A stretch of DNA of 64,000 nt from Cryptomeria japonica (GCF_030272615.1 NC_081412.1:18577932-18641931); one strand, 5' to 3'. Counted from the stretch's first letter, positions 11,991 through 23,851 are shown. Notes: generated from the letters alone by a model not told the origin. Made by a program: numbers and translations.

Positions 11991-14047
11991 CATTTTTACT
12001 TTGTTTTTTCTTCATCTTCTCTCCTAAACCATGAATGGGGTGCTAGATTTATCCTCCAGACACTACGGATCAAGGTTAGTTTTTGTTTATTTTTGTCTTT
12101 CTTTCCTAGTTGTTCAATTTGTTTTACATTTTGAATTTAATTTCATTAATTTTGATTAGGTTTTTTCATTTTTTGTTTCAAAAACCAGATTCTTCTAATC
12201 CACAACAAGAACAACCAAATGCACCTCCTAAAAACCCACAAGATACACCCCCAATTCCTTCTTTTGACTGCACACCTGAAACACAGGAGCAATTAATTAA
12301 TCAGTTAGGACAAAAATACATCTAAAATCAATAGACCGATTGTTAAATTGAAAACATCTAAACTTGAGCATCGTCAATCCCTTGTCACTAGCCTAGAAAC
12401 ATTAGCTAGTGGTGCCATAGCTGTTTCCACACAAATTACCAAATGGGGAAGCTTTAGGGATAGGTGTTGTCAATTCTATGTCGATGGGCTATCATACGAG
12501 GGAGTAAAAAAAAAAATAATAGTAAACAACAAATATGTGCCCTTTTCATTGATCTCAAAACTGGTCAGTCATTACCTCTTAATGCAAAGAGGTTTCCCAT
12601 ACATTGGTGTACCAATGTGCAGATGAAGAATCTTTTTTGGTAAAGGTGGTGGATGGTCTTTGATGATCCACCTTGTAATAATTATGAGGTGCCATTATAT
12701 TTTTTGTTAAAATTATATTGTGATTTTGTGCTCAATGAGCGCCCAAACTATTTTGACATGAGAGAGTTCCATGGTAGAGGTGGTGGCTCTACCCAAGATA
12801 GACCTGGAGCCCATAGGCAATTACCCGCGAAGAGTCACCGCCCCCTAGCACCCAAACCTAAGGTGCATCAGGCTGTCCTAGTAGAGCTGAAGGGGTTGAT
12901 GGAGTTACAGACTCTTCAAGTGGCCACACCATTGACTAGTTCCATCACCCAGCATGGGACATTGTTAGCACACCCTATTGTATTGGATGACGAGCCATTA
13001 GTTGCTCCAGGTGGCGATAGAGAGCCCATCCAGCATATGTGTGTCAATTGCTCGGGGATATGTTCGGGGATAGATGATGCAGCTGGTGCAGATGGATCCT
13101 CATCTCATCTATGCACGATTTGCAGGAGTAGATGTTAGGCCTGCATGACTAAAGATTTTGCGCTGACAAATGAGGTGATGGACATGGTGTTTGCCCATGA
13201 GCGACAGACATAGGCATGTTGATTTGAATTAATAGCATTTTATTTATCAGTCACTTTAAATTTGTAATTACATAAATGAATTTTTATTTATACATCGGTT
13301 TAGATTGAGACAAATAATATGCATTTTAGGATGCAGCAGCGGTATCCCATACTCCTCCCCTAGTTACTACAGCTACAACTTCGATGTCTGAGGTATAAAT
13401 TTTGTAACATGTTAAAATATAATAGTACAATTTGAATTCAAAAAAATACAAGATATACTAACTATCTTTAATGCTTGGTCCAATTTTTGGTTTGTAGGTG
13501 TTGACAGGGGACCAAATGTCCCAGATTGATGACATCATGCTCTCAACGATCGATTTTGGCCTACAAGGCTATACGATATCATATTTTGTACAACCCTTTT
13601 TATGTATTGTTTTGATGGAATATGCAAGTCATTTCATTTTAGATTTTTAAAATTATGTTTAATTTATTATCTATACTAATTTCTCATGTTAATTTTGTTT
13701 TTTTAGGGTACCCCCTCCGCGTCTAGGGCTCATCCTAAGAAAAAGAATTCCTCAAAGATGCCAAACATGGGAAGAAGGTAATTGAACACATTTTTAGTTG
13801 TACAATTATTTGAAAAATGTTGAAATCAATTATTAGTTGGGGTTTGTAGATTGGTTAGTGTTTTTTGTCTATTTTACATGTATAGTGACCAGTGAGCTAT
13901 GTGGATTTGCTGAGTGCACCCGATTCACCCGTGGATCAAGATAGGGTGGAGGTATGTATCTCTACTTTATTTTTTTGATTTCATGATTATATGCACATGT
14001 ACATGTGAACTTGTGATATATTATAATCTTATAATTTTTTCATACAA

Positions 14048-14282
14048 GAAATATCCAATACCTATTTCATCAACGGCGAACCCTTCTCGATGCATTGGAG
14101 AAGCATCTCAGGATCCGGTACACTTTTGTTTGATATGTAAAATTAATTATTTTTAACCTACAATACTTATCATTATATTAATTGTATTTAATCTTTGAAC
14201 ATTTTTTGTATAGGTAATAGCGACAGTTTCTCCATCAATGGTGAGCCATCCTCAGTCCATTGGAGAAGCATCTCAGGCATAG
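14048..14282 (+). repeat. Duplicated exon within the plus-strand gene
   Basis: Two neighbouring exon-like segments share the core CATTGGAGAAGCATCTCAGG (about 14091 and 14258). Each is followed within a few bases by a candidate donor (GTACAC at 14118, GTACGT at 14283). The text before the core is also similar (GCGAACCCTTCTCGATG against GTGAGCCATCCTCAGTC). This indicates a tandem duplication of roughly 165 bp that included an exon and its donor site. Confidence 0.6.
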
Positions 14283-14306
14283 GTACGTCATTGTTCTCTA
14301 TATTAT

Positions 14307-15299
14307 GGGTGAACTCACAAAGCTGGTTCCCACTTTTTGGTACATCCTGATTTTTGCTGAAATCATACATTTTTTGGAAAATATAATTATTTAAGCTTTA
14401 AGAGGTCCCATTTGAAGTAATTAATTGAAGAGAGTTAGATCAAATGCTTTTACATCAAAATTTCTTGGATAGAACCTCTCTACTTCTAAATCATACTTGC
14501 AATGGAGTCTCCTTTGCATCTATCAAATGCTGATAAAAAACCAATTTTACATTAGCTTTTGAGGGGTCAAACAAATTCATTTAGAAGTTTTGTTTTCTTG
14601 AGGATTTAGTCCTTATTATAAGCTTTCCAAATAGTATAATTTTTAATATATTTAAGTTTATTAATATATTTTTATTCTATTTTTTATGAATGTAGGTTTT
14701 TCACCGAACATGAACTTCTTTGTTCAATGCATTGGGAAAAATAGCAAACTAATTCAAAAAAATTCTGAAAAATATCTATGCCCTAGTTATTGATGTCTTC
14801 TTTCTAACAAAAAAAATAAAACTTAATTTTGATATATATAGAGAAAGTTATGTGTTCAAACGTACACCTATATAGAAATTATAATTAGTCAGACTTCAAA
14901 ACTTAATAAAATAAAAAATATTCAACATATCACTATCAAACCAACTGCATGCCCTGGGTATTGATGTTACAAACCAAAATTTAAAAGAGATAAGTTTTTA
15001 TCATTTATAGAAAAACATTTATACGTTTCGGGATGCACATCACTCTTAAAAAATGTTGTTTCCTGTAAAAAACTACTTTTGAGGGAGATGGAAAAATCAA
15101 TAAAATTTTATTCAAAAAAAATTGAAAAAAATATATTTAGAATCTACAAAAAGGATGTTACAAATCACTAGTTTACATCATCTTCAAATTCTTAACGATT
15201 TAAAAGTTATAGGTGTCGAAAAGTGAAGGTTTTTTGCAAAATGTTCGTCTAAGTGTCAAAGTTGGTCAAAAAGTGGGAACCAGTATTGTGAGTTCACCC
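14307..15299. mobile_element. 993-bp non-autonomous TIR transposon (MITE-like)
   Basis: The left end reads GGGTGAACTCACAAAGCTGG and the right end is its imperfect inverse, ending CCAGTATTGTGAGTTCACCC. The terminal inverted repeat extends about 34 bp, through CCCACTTTTTGG. It is flanked by a 4-bp direct repeat TTAT (14303-14306 and 15300-15303). The interior is AT-rich and non-coding. It lies in the last intron of the plus-strand gene, just after the duplicated exon. The TIR and 4-bp duplication do not match a superfamily I can name with confidence. Confidence 0.8.
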
Positions 15300-15371
15300 T
15301 TATAGCTTTTAAGTGTTTTTGATATATTTATGTTAGTACATTGTATTAATTGTATATTTAATCTACAATAG
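15300..15371. other. Remaining part of the last intron
   Basis: Short AT-rich spacer between the TIR element and the terminal exon, ending in a plausible acceptor (CTACAATAG at 15363-15371). Confidence 0.5.
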
Positions 15372-15508
15372 ACCCCTTCGTGGTACGGCCATAACGTGGA
15401 TCCATTTAAGTATGTCTTCAAGAAAACTCCTAAGAGTGACAAGGAGAGGAGAGCGAAGACATTAGCTCCTAGATCAGCCGATGAATTAATCTACATTTCA
15501 ATTGCAAA

Positions 15509-15513
15509 GGAAC
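15509..15513. repeat. Left target-site duplication GGAAC
   Basis: The 5 bases immediately before LTR1 are GGAAC, identical to the 5 bases immediately after LTR5 (41678-41682). No such duplication flanks the internal LTRs, so the entire five-LTR complex sits in a single integration site. The length of 5 bp is normal for Ty3/gypsy integrases. Confidence 0.85.
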
Positions 15514-17289
15514 TGTAGTCACATAAATTTGTCCACTTAATTAAATGAATACTTAGTATTTATTTGATTATTTAACCATCAATTAATGAATTAATTAAAT
15601 TAATATTTAATTAATTCATCTTAACCCTCTTTTCCTATTAATTAAATAAATTATTCAATTTATTTGATTTAATTCAATTAACCAAATTTAGACCATTAAT
15701 TAAATAAATAAATCATATTTGTTTAATTAAATCTTCTCTCACATTTAAATAAATTAATATTTATTTAAATCCCCCAAAATCCCACCTCTCACATTTAAAT
15801 AAATTAACATTTATTTAAATCACCTTTATCCTCTACCCACTTGTATTTTCCTACAAAAGCAAGTTGCACAATTATTTTAAATAAATAATTTATTTAAATC
15901 ACCTTTATCCTCCACCCACTTGTATTTTCCTACAAAAGCAAGTTGCACAACTATTTTAAATAAATTATTTATTTAAAATCCTATTTATCCTCACCCACTT
16001 GAAACCTTTAATGGTTCCCCTTAAAGTATTCAAACTTGATGGCTTTAAAGTCTTCAAACTTGATGGCTTCCTTCTATAGTCTTCTTAAGACTTTAATGGT
16101 TTTCCTTAAAGTCTTCAAGCCTTTAATGGTTTCCCTCAAAGTCTTCAAGCATTTTAATGCTTTATCTTCATTTTTCTCATTTAAATAAATTAATATTTAT
16201 TTGAATATCTATCCAAATGCAAATTACACCATTTAATTGAAATAAATGATTTTATTTTAATTGAAAATACCAAAATCCACTTGCATGCCTAAACCCCTTC
16301 TAGAATTTTCTAATCACTTCTAAATAACCTAACCCCTTCTCTAAACTTTGTCACATTCCTAAGCAAAAGGGAAGTCACTTCTCAAACCCTCAAAGTCTTT
16401 GATAACCATTAAAGGTTTTCAACCTTCAACCACTAAATGGCTCAAAGTCTTTGATAACCATTGAAGGCTTTCAACCTTCAACCACTTAATCCCCAAAGTG
16501 TCCAATAACCATTAATGGTTACCTCAAACCCTCCCACATGGTTAAAACATTTGTTTTGACTCAACCTCTACCCAACCCAAAGGTCTCATCAGGCCATTAA
16601 TGCTTTGACCATGATTATCTCTTAAACATTTGCACAAAGGTTTATCCTTGGATTAACTCTTAATCCAGTGGGTAATCTTAATTTGGACTTGACCCTTAGC
16701 CTCTAGATAACCATGAGGTCTTCTCAGGCCTTTAATGCCTCCAACCTCTTCTCTCAATCCAATCCTATGTTGACACTTGTCACCATTTTATTGCTGCCAA
16801 TTGTGCACATGGATCCCCAACTTTCAAACTTGGCCCTTGATTAAACCATTCAATCTTAACCCTTCATTTCCCCATTTCTTCTATAAATAGAACCCTTCTC
16901 CTCAAGCAAAAAGAGAGAAGCATTAGAGTATTGTTGTTATACTGGCATTAGCATAGAGCTTTCTCATAGCATCACTATCTACACTTGCATAGCATTTGCT
17001 TATCATATTCAACCATCTTGAATCTCCATATGGCATCCATGGATAGTGCTAAAAGCTGAGAGCTACACTCATTTGGGACTTGGAGAGGAGAGGAACAAGG
17101 GAGGAGCAACTATGAGCATCTTGATTAGCTATTTTATTCTATGTTTATATGCTTTCTATTTCATGCTTAATATCTCTCTTGATATGCCTGTTTAGGATAA
17201 TCTTTTCTTGCTAACACTAACGTTTGTTTCTTGTGCTCTTGTGTGTGTTGCCATCAAACAGATTTTCTAATCCTTTTTGCAGAGCATCA
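15514..17289 (+). repeat. LTR1 of the Ty3/gypsy array
   Basis: 1776 bp, TG...CA. The TATA box TATAAATA at 16882-16889 precedes the presumed transcription start. LTR1 lacks a 28-bp segment, around 16270, that LTR2-LTR5 all keep (TTTCTCCCACTTGCATTTTC and following bases). It starts directly after the target-site duplication. Confidence 0.9.
15570..16265. repeat. Series of AT-rich palindromes in U3 (LTR1 copy)
   Basis: About nine short self-complementary blocks such as ATTTAAATAAATTAATATTT follow each other, separated by 15-60 bp of ordinary sequence. They are conserved in all LTRs of the array (for example 17460-18150 and 19375-20070) and in the diverged minus-strand copy. Further downstream the U3 has two other repeat families: CTTTAATGGTTTYCCTYAAAG, and GATAACCATTRAAGGCTTTC. 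Confidence 0.75.
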
Positions 17290-17402
17290 ATTCGTGAACA
17301 TACCACCCATTAAATTTACATTTATGGGGCATATTTCTTCACACCTATTTTTCTTTCTTTGAAATGACGCGATAAAACCGCACCGTGTCAAAGAGGGGCA
17401 AA
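17290..17402 (+). other. Mini-internal region 1 (PBS stub fused to 3' leader and PPT)
   Basis: 113 bp linking LTR1 and LTR2. It begins with a mutated PBS stub (ATTCGTGAAC, against TTTGGTGAAC at 21123) and passes directly into ATACCACCCATTAAATTTAC, which in the full element starts at 33434. It ends with the PPT AAAGAGGGGCAAA next to LTR2. Everything between the first 10 bases of the internal region and the last 103 is missing. Confidence 0.85.
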
Positions 17403-19205
17403 TGTAGTCACATAAATCTGTCCACTTAATTAAATGAATACTTAGTATTTATTAGATTATTTAACCATCAATTAATAATTAATTAAATTAATATTTAATT
17501 AATTCATCTTAACCCTCTTCTCCTATTAATTAAATAAATTATTCAATTTATTTGATTTAATTCACTTAACCAAATTCAGACCATTAATTAAATGAATAAA
17601 TCATATTTGTTTAATTAAATCTTCTCTCATATTTAAATAAATTAATATTTATTTAAATCCCCCAAAATCCCACCTCTCACATTTAAATAAATTAACATTT
17701 ATTTAAATCACCTTTATCCTCTACCCAATTGTATTTTCCTACAAATGCAAGTTGCACAATTATTTTAAATAAATAATTTATTTAAATCACATTTATCCTC
17801 CACCCACTTGTATTTTCCTACAAAAGCAAGTTGCACAACTATTTTAAATAAATTATTTATTTAAAATCCTATTTATCCTCACCCACTTGAAACTTTTAAT
17901 GGTTTCCCTTAAAGTATTAAAACTTGATGGCTTTAAAGTCTTCAAACTTGATGGCTTCCTTCTATAGTCTTCTTAAGACTTTAATGGTTTTCCTTAAAGT
18001 CTTCAAGCCTTTAATGGTTTCCCTCAAAGTCTTCAAGCATTTTAATGCTTTATCTTCATTTTTCTCATTTAAATAAATTAATATTTATTTGAATATCTAT
18101 CCAAATGCAAATTACACCATTTAATTGAAATAAATGATTTTATTTTAATTGAAAATACCAAAATTTCTCCCACTTGCATTTTCCTACAAAATCCACTTGC
18201 ATGCCTAAACCCCTTCTAGAATTTTCTAATCACTTCTAAATAACCTAACCCCTTCTCTAAACTTTGTCACATTCCTAAGCAAAAGGGAAGTCACTTCTCA
18301 AACCCTCAAAGTCTTTGATAACCATTAAAGGCTTTCAACCTTCAACCACTAAATGGCTCAAAGTCTTTGATAACCATTGAAGGATTTCAACCTTCAACCA
18401 CTTAATCCCCAAAGTGTCCAATAACCATTAATGGTTACCTCAAACCCTCCCACATGGTTAAAACATTTGTTTTGACTCAGCCTCTACCCAACCCAAAGGT
18501 CTCATCAGGCCATTAATGCTTTGACCATGATTATCTCTTAAACATTTGCACAAAGGTTTATCCTTGGATTAACTCTTAATCCAATGGGTAATCTTAATTT
18601 GGACTTGACCCTTAGCCTCTAGATAACCATGAGGTCTTCTCAGGCCTTTAATGCCTCCAACCTCTTCTCTCAACCCAATCTTATGTTGACACTTGTCACC
18701 ATTTTATTGGTGCCAATTGTGCACATGTACCCCCAACTTTCAAACTTGGCCCTTGATTAAACCATTCAATCTTAACCCTTCATTTCCCCATTTCTTCTAT
18801 AAATAGAACCCTTCTCCTCAAGCAAAAAGAGAGAAGCATTAGAGTATTGTTGTTATATTGGCATTAGCATAGAGCTTTCTCATAGCATCACTATCTACAC
18901 TTGCATAGCATTTGCTTATCATATTCAACCATCTTGAATCTCCATATAGCATCCATGGATAGTGCTAAAAGCTGAGAGCTACACTCATTTGGGACTTGGA
19001 GAGGAAAGGAACAAGGGAGGAGCAACTATGAGCATCTTGATTAGCTATTTTATTCTATGTTTATATGCTTTCTATTTCATGCTTAATATCTCTCTTGATA
19101 TGCCTGTTTAGGATAATATTTTGTTGCTAACACTAACGTTTGTTTCTTGTGCTCTTGTGTGTGTTGCCATCAAACAGATTTTCTAATCCTTTTTGCAGAG
19201 CATCA
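17403..19205 (+). repeat. LTR2 of the Ty3/gypsy array
   Basis: 1803 bp, TGTAGTCAC...GAGCATCA, with the same internal layout as LTR1 and the 28-bp segment present. Differences from the other LTRs are scattered single bases. It is bounded on both sides by 113-bp mini-internal regions. Confidence 0.9.
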
Positions 19206-19318
19206 TTTGGTGAATATACCACCCATTAAATTTACATTTATGGGATATATTTCTTCACACCTATTTTTCTTTCTTTGAAACGACGCGATAAAACCGCACC
19301 GTGTCAAAGAGGGGCAAA
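19206..19318 (+). other. Mini-internal region 2
   Basis: 113 bp with the same fusion point as mini-internal 1: TTTGGTGAA runs straight into (T)ATACCACCC, and it ends in the PPT AAAGAGGGGCAAA. The stub is closer to the original PBS than in copy 1. The identical length and junction show that one rearranged LTR-plus-113-bp unit was duplicated. Confidence 0.85.
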
Positions 19319-21122
19319 TGTAGTCACATAAATCTGTCCACTTAATTAAATGAATACTTAGTATTTATTGTATTATTTAACCATCAATTAATGAATTAAT
19401 TAAATTAATATTTAATTAATTCATCTTAACCCTCTTTTCCTATTAATTAAATAAATTATTCAATTTATTTGATTTAATTCACTTAACCAAATTTAGACCA
19501 TTAATTAAATAAATAAATCATATTTGTTTAATTAAATCTTCTCTCACATTTAAATAAATTAATATTTATTTAAATCCCCCAAAATCCCACCTCTCACATT
19601 TAAATAAATTAACATTTATTTAAATCACCTTTATCCTCTACCCACTTGTATTTTCCTACAAATGCAAGTTGCACAATTATTTTAAATAAATAATTTATTT
19701 AAATCACCTTTATCCTCCACCCACTTGTATTTTCCTACAAAAGCAAGTTGCACAACTATTTTAAATAAATTATTTATTTAAAATCCTATTTATCCTCACC
19801 CACTTGAAACTTTTAATGGTTTCCCTTAAAGTATTCAAACTTGATGGCTTTAAAGTCTTCAAACTTGATGGCTTCCTTCTATAGTCTTCTTAAGACTTTA
19901 ATGGTTTTCCTTAAAGTCTTCAAGCCTTTAATGGTTTCCCTCAATGTCTTCAAGTATTTTAATGCTTTATCTTCATTTTTCTCATTTAAATAAATTAATA
20001 TTTATTTGAATATCTATCCAAATGCAAATTACACCATTTAATTGAAATAAATGATTTTATTTTAATTGAAAATACCAAAATTTCTCCCACTTGCATTTTC
20101 CTACAAAATCCACTTGCATGCCTAAACCCCTTCTAGAATTTTCTAATCACTTCTAAATAACCTAACCCCTTCTCTAAACTTTGTCACATTCCTAAGCAAA
20201 AGGGAAGTCACTTCTCAAACCCTCAAAGTCTTTGATAACCATTAAAGACTTTCAACCTTCAACCACTAAATGGCTCAAAGTCTTTGATAAAAATTGAAGG
20301 CTTTCAACCTTCAACCACTTAATCCCCAAAGTGTCCAATAACCATTAATGGTTACCTCAAACCCTCCCACATGGTTAAAACATTTGTTTTGACTCAACCT
20401 CTACCCAACCCAAAGGTCTCATCAGGCCATTAATGCTTTGACCATGATTATCTCTTAAACATTTGCACAAAGGTTTATCCTTGGATTAACTCTTAATCTA
20501 GTGGGTAATCTTAATTTGGACTTGACCCTTAGCCTCTAGATAACCATGAGGTCTTCTCAGGCCTTTAATGCCTCCAACTTCTTCTCTCAACCCAATCCTA
20601 TGTTGACACTTGTCACCATTTTATTGGTGCCAATTGTGCACATGGATCCCCAACTTTCAAACTTGGCCCTTGATTAAACCATTCAATCTTAACCCTTCAT
20701 TTCCCCATTTCTTCTATAAATAGAACCCTTCTCCTCAAGCAAAGAAAGAGAAACATTAGAGTATTGTTGTTATACTGGCATTAGCATAGAGCTTTCTCAT
20801 AGCATCACTATCTACACTTGCATAGCATTTGCTTATCATATTCAGCTATCTTGAATCTCCATATGGCATCCATGGCTAGTGCTAAAAGCTGAGAGCTACA
20901 CTCATTTGGGACTTGGAGAGGAGAGGAACAAGGGAGGAGCAACTGTGAGCATCTTGATTAGCTATTTTATTCTATGTTTATATGCTTTCTATTTCATGCT
21001 TAATATCTCTCTTGATATGCCTGTTCAAGATAATCTTTTGTTGCTAACACTAACGTTTGTTTCTTGTGCTCTTGTGTGTGTTGCCATCAAACAGATTTTC
21101 TAATCCTTTTTCCAGAGCATCA
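19319..21122 (+). repeat. LTR3, 5' LTR of the full-length internal region
   Basis: 1804 bp, TG...CA, with a TATAAATA box near 20717. It is followed at once by TTTGGTGAACCCG. A short frame across R/U5 (20879-21103) is open here but closed by a TAG in LTR1 and LTR2, so it is not counted as a gene. Confidence 0.9.
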
Positions 21123-21124
21123 TT

Positions 21125-21142
21125 TGGTGAACCCGAAGTGAA
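21125..21142 (+). promoter_or_regulatory. Primer-binding site of the Ty3/gypsy element
   Basis: TGGTGAACCCGAAGTGAA starts two bases after LTR3. The same site reads TGGTGAACCCGACGTGAA after LTR4 and is recognisable in the minus-strand copy near 63933-63948. Its position identifies it as the PBS. I cannot assign the tRNA with certainty, but it is clearly not the initiator-Met type. Confidence 0.75.
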
Positions 21143-23851
21143 TCCAAACACCAAAAAGATCAACTTTTTTTTTTTTTTTTTAACCAATAATATGTTTGAA
21201 TGTTGAAAATGTCACACAGGTTGCGCTTTTGACACTGTTTTGGTGCATTTGACATTATTTTGGCACTATTCACCCTATTTCAGTGCTTTTGCCTTCTCTA
21301 TCTTTCCCTTTCTTTTAGTGCGTTTATGTTAAATAGTGCCTCTGTTCAAACACAGACTAGCGCTATTGTAACAAAACATTCTACAAATCACCTTGTAACC
21401 AAAAAAAAAAAAACCAAAAAAAAAAATTAGGCTTGTAGAAGCCCACCAAATAGGCGGATTTTACTAACTATTTTTCTCTTTTGTGCAGATTTAAATTAGA
21501 TTAAAAAGTAGATTTATATTTTTTACTAACTTGTTTTTGAAGTTGGTTTTAAAAATGAATTCACTTTTTATTTTGGTTTAAAATTAACTTCATATTTCAA
21601 ATTTGGGCTTTTAAAAAAAAGAATCACACATTTGTTTGGGGCTCTTAAAAAGAATTTCATTGTTCCAAGGTAAAAAGAACCACAAACTTATATGAAAACA
21701 ACTTTATTTTTTTGCAAGTTAGGAAACAAACTTCGTTTTGGTGCTTAAAATCAACAAGGCAAATTTTATTTCTTGCATCAAGATAAAACTCACAATCCAC
21801 ACTTCCATTTTTGGTGCAAATAAAACTCACAATCAACTTGTCTCATTTTTAAAGCAATTTTACTTCATGCAAACGTGTTTTTCATTAAGTTGACCAGGAT
21901 TTTCAAATTCTAGTTTACTCAAACAATTGCCTTTGAAAATTAAAAACAACACCATGATTGTTGGAGCAACATCTCCAAATAGTTAGATCACATTGCAATG
22001 ACAGATTAAAAAGAACAAGTGTTTTTCATGCTTGGCACACTTGTGCAAAGAGTTGGTCGAGTGGTCCTACTTCTAACACACACTATCCTCTCCCTTGGCT
22101 TTCGTGGTCCTAGGTGCAAGAGAAAAGTGTTAGTAACACTCAAAATTTTATCTTTTTAAGAGAGGCCTGCCAAGGGATCGATACTCTTGGGAACGACCTC
22201 GAGCGGTAAATCCTTTGAGCCGCTATAGAAATCAGGTGAGAACGAAAGTTGTAGCCTTGGGTATAGTTGTTCCTACAGTGTAACTGGCTGAAAGGACAAA
22301 TGGGCCCCACCACCAGTTACAAGGCTCTTAAGTGAGTCACTGCAGAATGAACTTATGTCCAAAAACATCGAATATGACTAAACACCTTTAAGTAGTAGCC
22401 CACCCATTCTATTGATTGAGGATATTTGCAATATAATTTAGTGCAAGAGCATAGATGGTTTTGCTCCCAAGATACTCACCATACATATTTCCTTGAGTAG
22501 AAACATAGCTTTTTGAAAAGTCACTTGTGGCTTGATAAAAGTGGTGACTCCCCCATCATAGGGATCATCTATTTGTTATGCTCATTAAAGGCTTAGTATA
22601 TCACATCCTTACCTGCCACGGCGGGATTCATAAGGTATGTAGTACCAAAGTCGAAGAAATATCAAGATATGGGCTAAATTTATCACAACTGACCATTTGA
22701 CCTTAGGGATATAAAGTGTCTGAAGTGTGTTCATTTTAAAGACCAAGTGCAAATTAAGCCGACTTCAGGCTTTGGAAATACACCTTAAAATGCATCTAAA
22801 GGAAGGGTCATATACAAGTCCAAGGATTGGGTTAATCTAGACCCATACTCATTTGTGCCTTTTAGGCAAAATTCTTGTGTTTGTGTGCTTGCTTTGTTTT
22901 CTTGTCAAAGAAAAATCAGAAAATCACTTCCCAAAAACAAAGTATTCATCCAACCAAACATCTGTCAAAACAACCAAAAACATCAAAAACAAGGTACAAA
23001 CAACAAAGAGTCAAATTTTATGACCATTCTTCACATCTTGCGAAAGAAGAAGTGTCATCAGAATATCAACTTGAAAAGAAGACCATTGAGCTCAAAGGCT
23101 TTGATCAAACGAAGGAAATTCTTCTATATCAATAGACAAATCTTTGTCTCCCATAGAGTTTTCTTGCGTCACATGTGTCTCTATCTTCAAGGCAAAACAA
23201 ATGAATTTGATTCCAAATCATTGAACCACAGAGCTTTTATGCAATATAGAGCTCTGAGTTATCACAAAAACCAAGGAGGAAAGATTAATCCCAACTTCTT
23301 CCCAAACGTCTGTATCACATACAACACAGCTTGAAAAATACCACCAACACCCGAAAGGGAAGAGATAGAGTTTGTCCCATTTATAACACAAAGTTTTTAT
23401 TGAAGTTGAAAACATTTTCATCCATCATCTCACTCATACATCATCACTTCATCATCAATCTGTCCCAACTCTCAAAACGTTAAGAGGTTCTTGTCCCAAG
23501 TTCTCTTTTAGATATTGCTTGAAATCAAACACATCACATCACTTTTTAGATTGTTTCTACATCTAGGATAAGCTCATCCTAAGAGACACATCTCCGCAGG
23601 TTAAAACTAGTTCATGAGTGAATCCTCTCATTACTAGGTAGTTAAATCTATAACACATCTCAGATTTCTCTACACCTTATCACATCAAAACTTATCAAAC
23701 AAACAAGCAATTCAAAGAAGGAATTTCGGTTACATCTACCTTAAAAGTGCTAGAGATCCACATGCAACACAATTCACCAATCATCAATCTCTCATTTCAT
23801 CAAAAACTCATCATCATTTTCACTCAACTTCAACAAAGACTCATAAACAAA
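21143..23851 (+). other. Long 5' leader of the Ty3/gypsy element
   Basis: About 2.7 kb lie between the PBS and the gag start. A run of T (about 21165-21182) follows the PBS, then AT-rich text. The part from 22060 to 22860 is well conserved with the minus-strand copy (about 63030-62240), including the words CTATCCTCTCCCTTGGC and CTCCCCCATCATAGGGAT. A conserved short ORF (22855-23334) lies within it. Confidence 0.7.
22855..23334 (+). CDS. Candidate upstream ORF in the leader, conserved in the second copy
   Basis: A 159-codon frame ends at 23334. Its second half corresponds to an 87-codon frame on the minus strand at 62097-61834 in the other element. Shared motifs include LSSK-LIKRRKFF, NRQIFVS and SLNHRAFMQYRALSYHKN. 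The two copies differ by a 6-base indel that keeps the frame. The product is basic and has no domain I know. Some Tat relatives (Ogre) carry an extra ORF before gag, so an analogous accessory ORF is possible. Simple conservation of a leader sequence is the alternative. Confidence 0.4.
   Translation: MPFRQNSCVCVLALFSCQRKIRKSLPKNKVFIQPNICQNNQKHQKQGTNNKESNFMTILHILRKKKCHQNINLKRRPLSSKALIKRRKFFYINRQIFVSHRVFLRHMCLYLQGKTNEFDSKSLNHRAFMQYRALSYHKNQGGKINPNFFPNVCITYNTA

Larger units (their letters stand above)
12031..15513 (+). pseudogene. Degraded multi-exon gene, host of the LTR-array insertion; family not recognised
   Basis: I do not recognise the family. Candidate exons bounded by AG and GT include 12189-12320, about 12340-13200, 13331-13393, about 13499-13570, 13709-13781, about 13889-13951, about 14048-14117, about 14218-14282 and 15372-15513. 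The second long piece encodes motifs such as DDPPCNNYEVPLYF, then a Gln/Leu-rich stretch and a Cys-containing tail (CVNCSG...CTICRSRC) that could bind metal. The terminal exon is open and basic (PFKYVFKKTPKSDKERRAK) and ends in AKEQ followed by a stop, once the LTR insertion is mentally set aside. In-frame stops near 12325 and 12345 and a frame change before 12653 show decay. An ATG at 12031 is a possible start, but the reading frame does not pass cleanly into exon 2. It may be an accessory gene of the enclosing DNA transposon. Confidence 0.5.

Noticed and set aside
20879-21103. 74-codon frame in LTR3 resembling a membrane protein
   Set aside because: The same position has a TAG in LTR1 and LTR2, and there is no ATG at its start; it is a by-product of the R/U5 sequence.
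15514-21122. CRISPR-like regular repeats
   Set aside because: The repeated units are 1.8-kb LTRs and AT palindromes in a plant retrotransposon, not short direct repeats with unique spacers.
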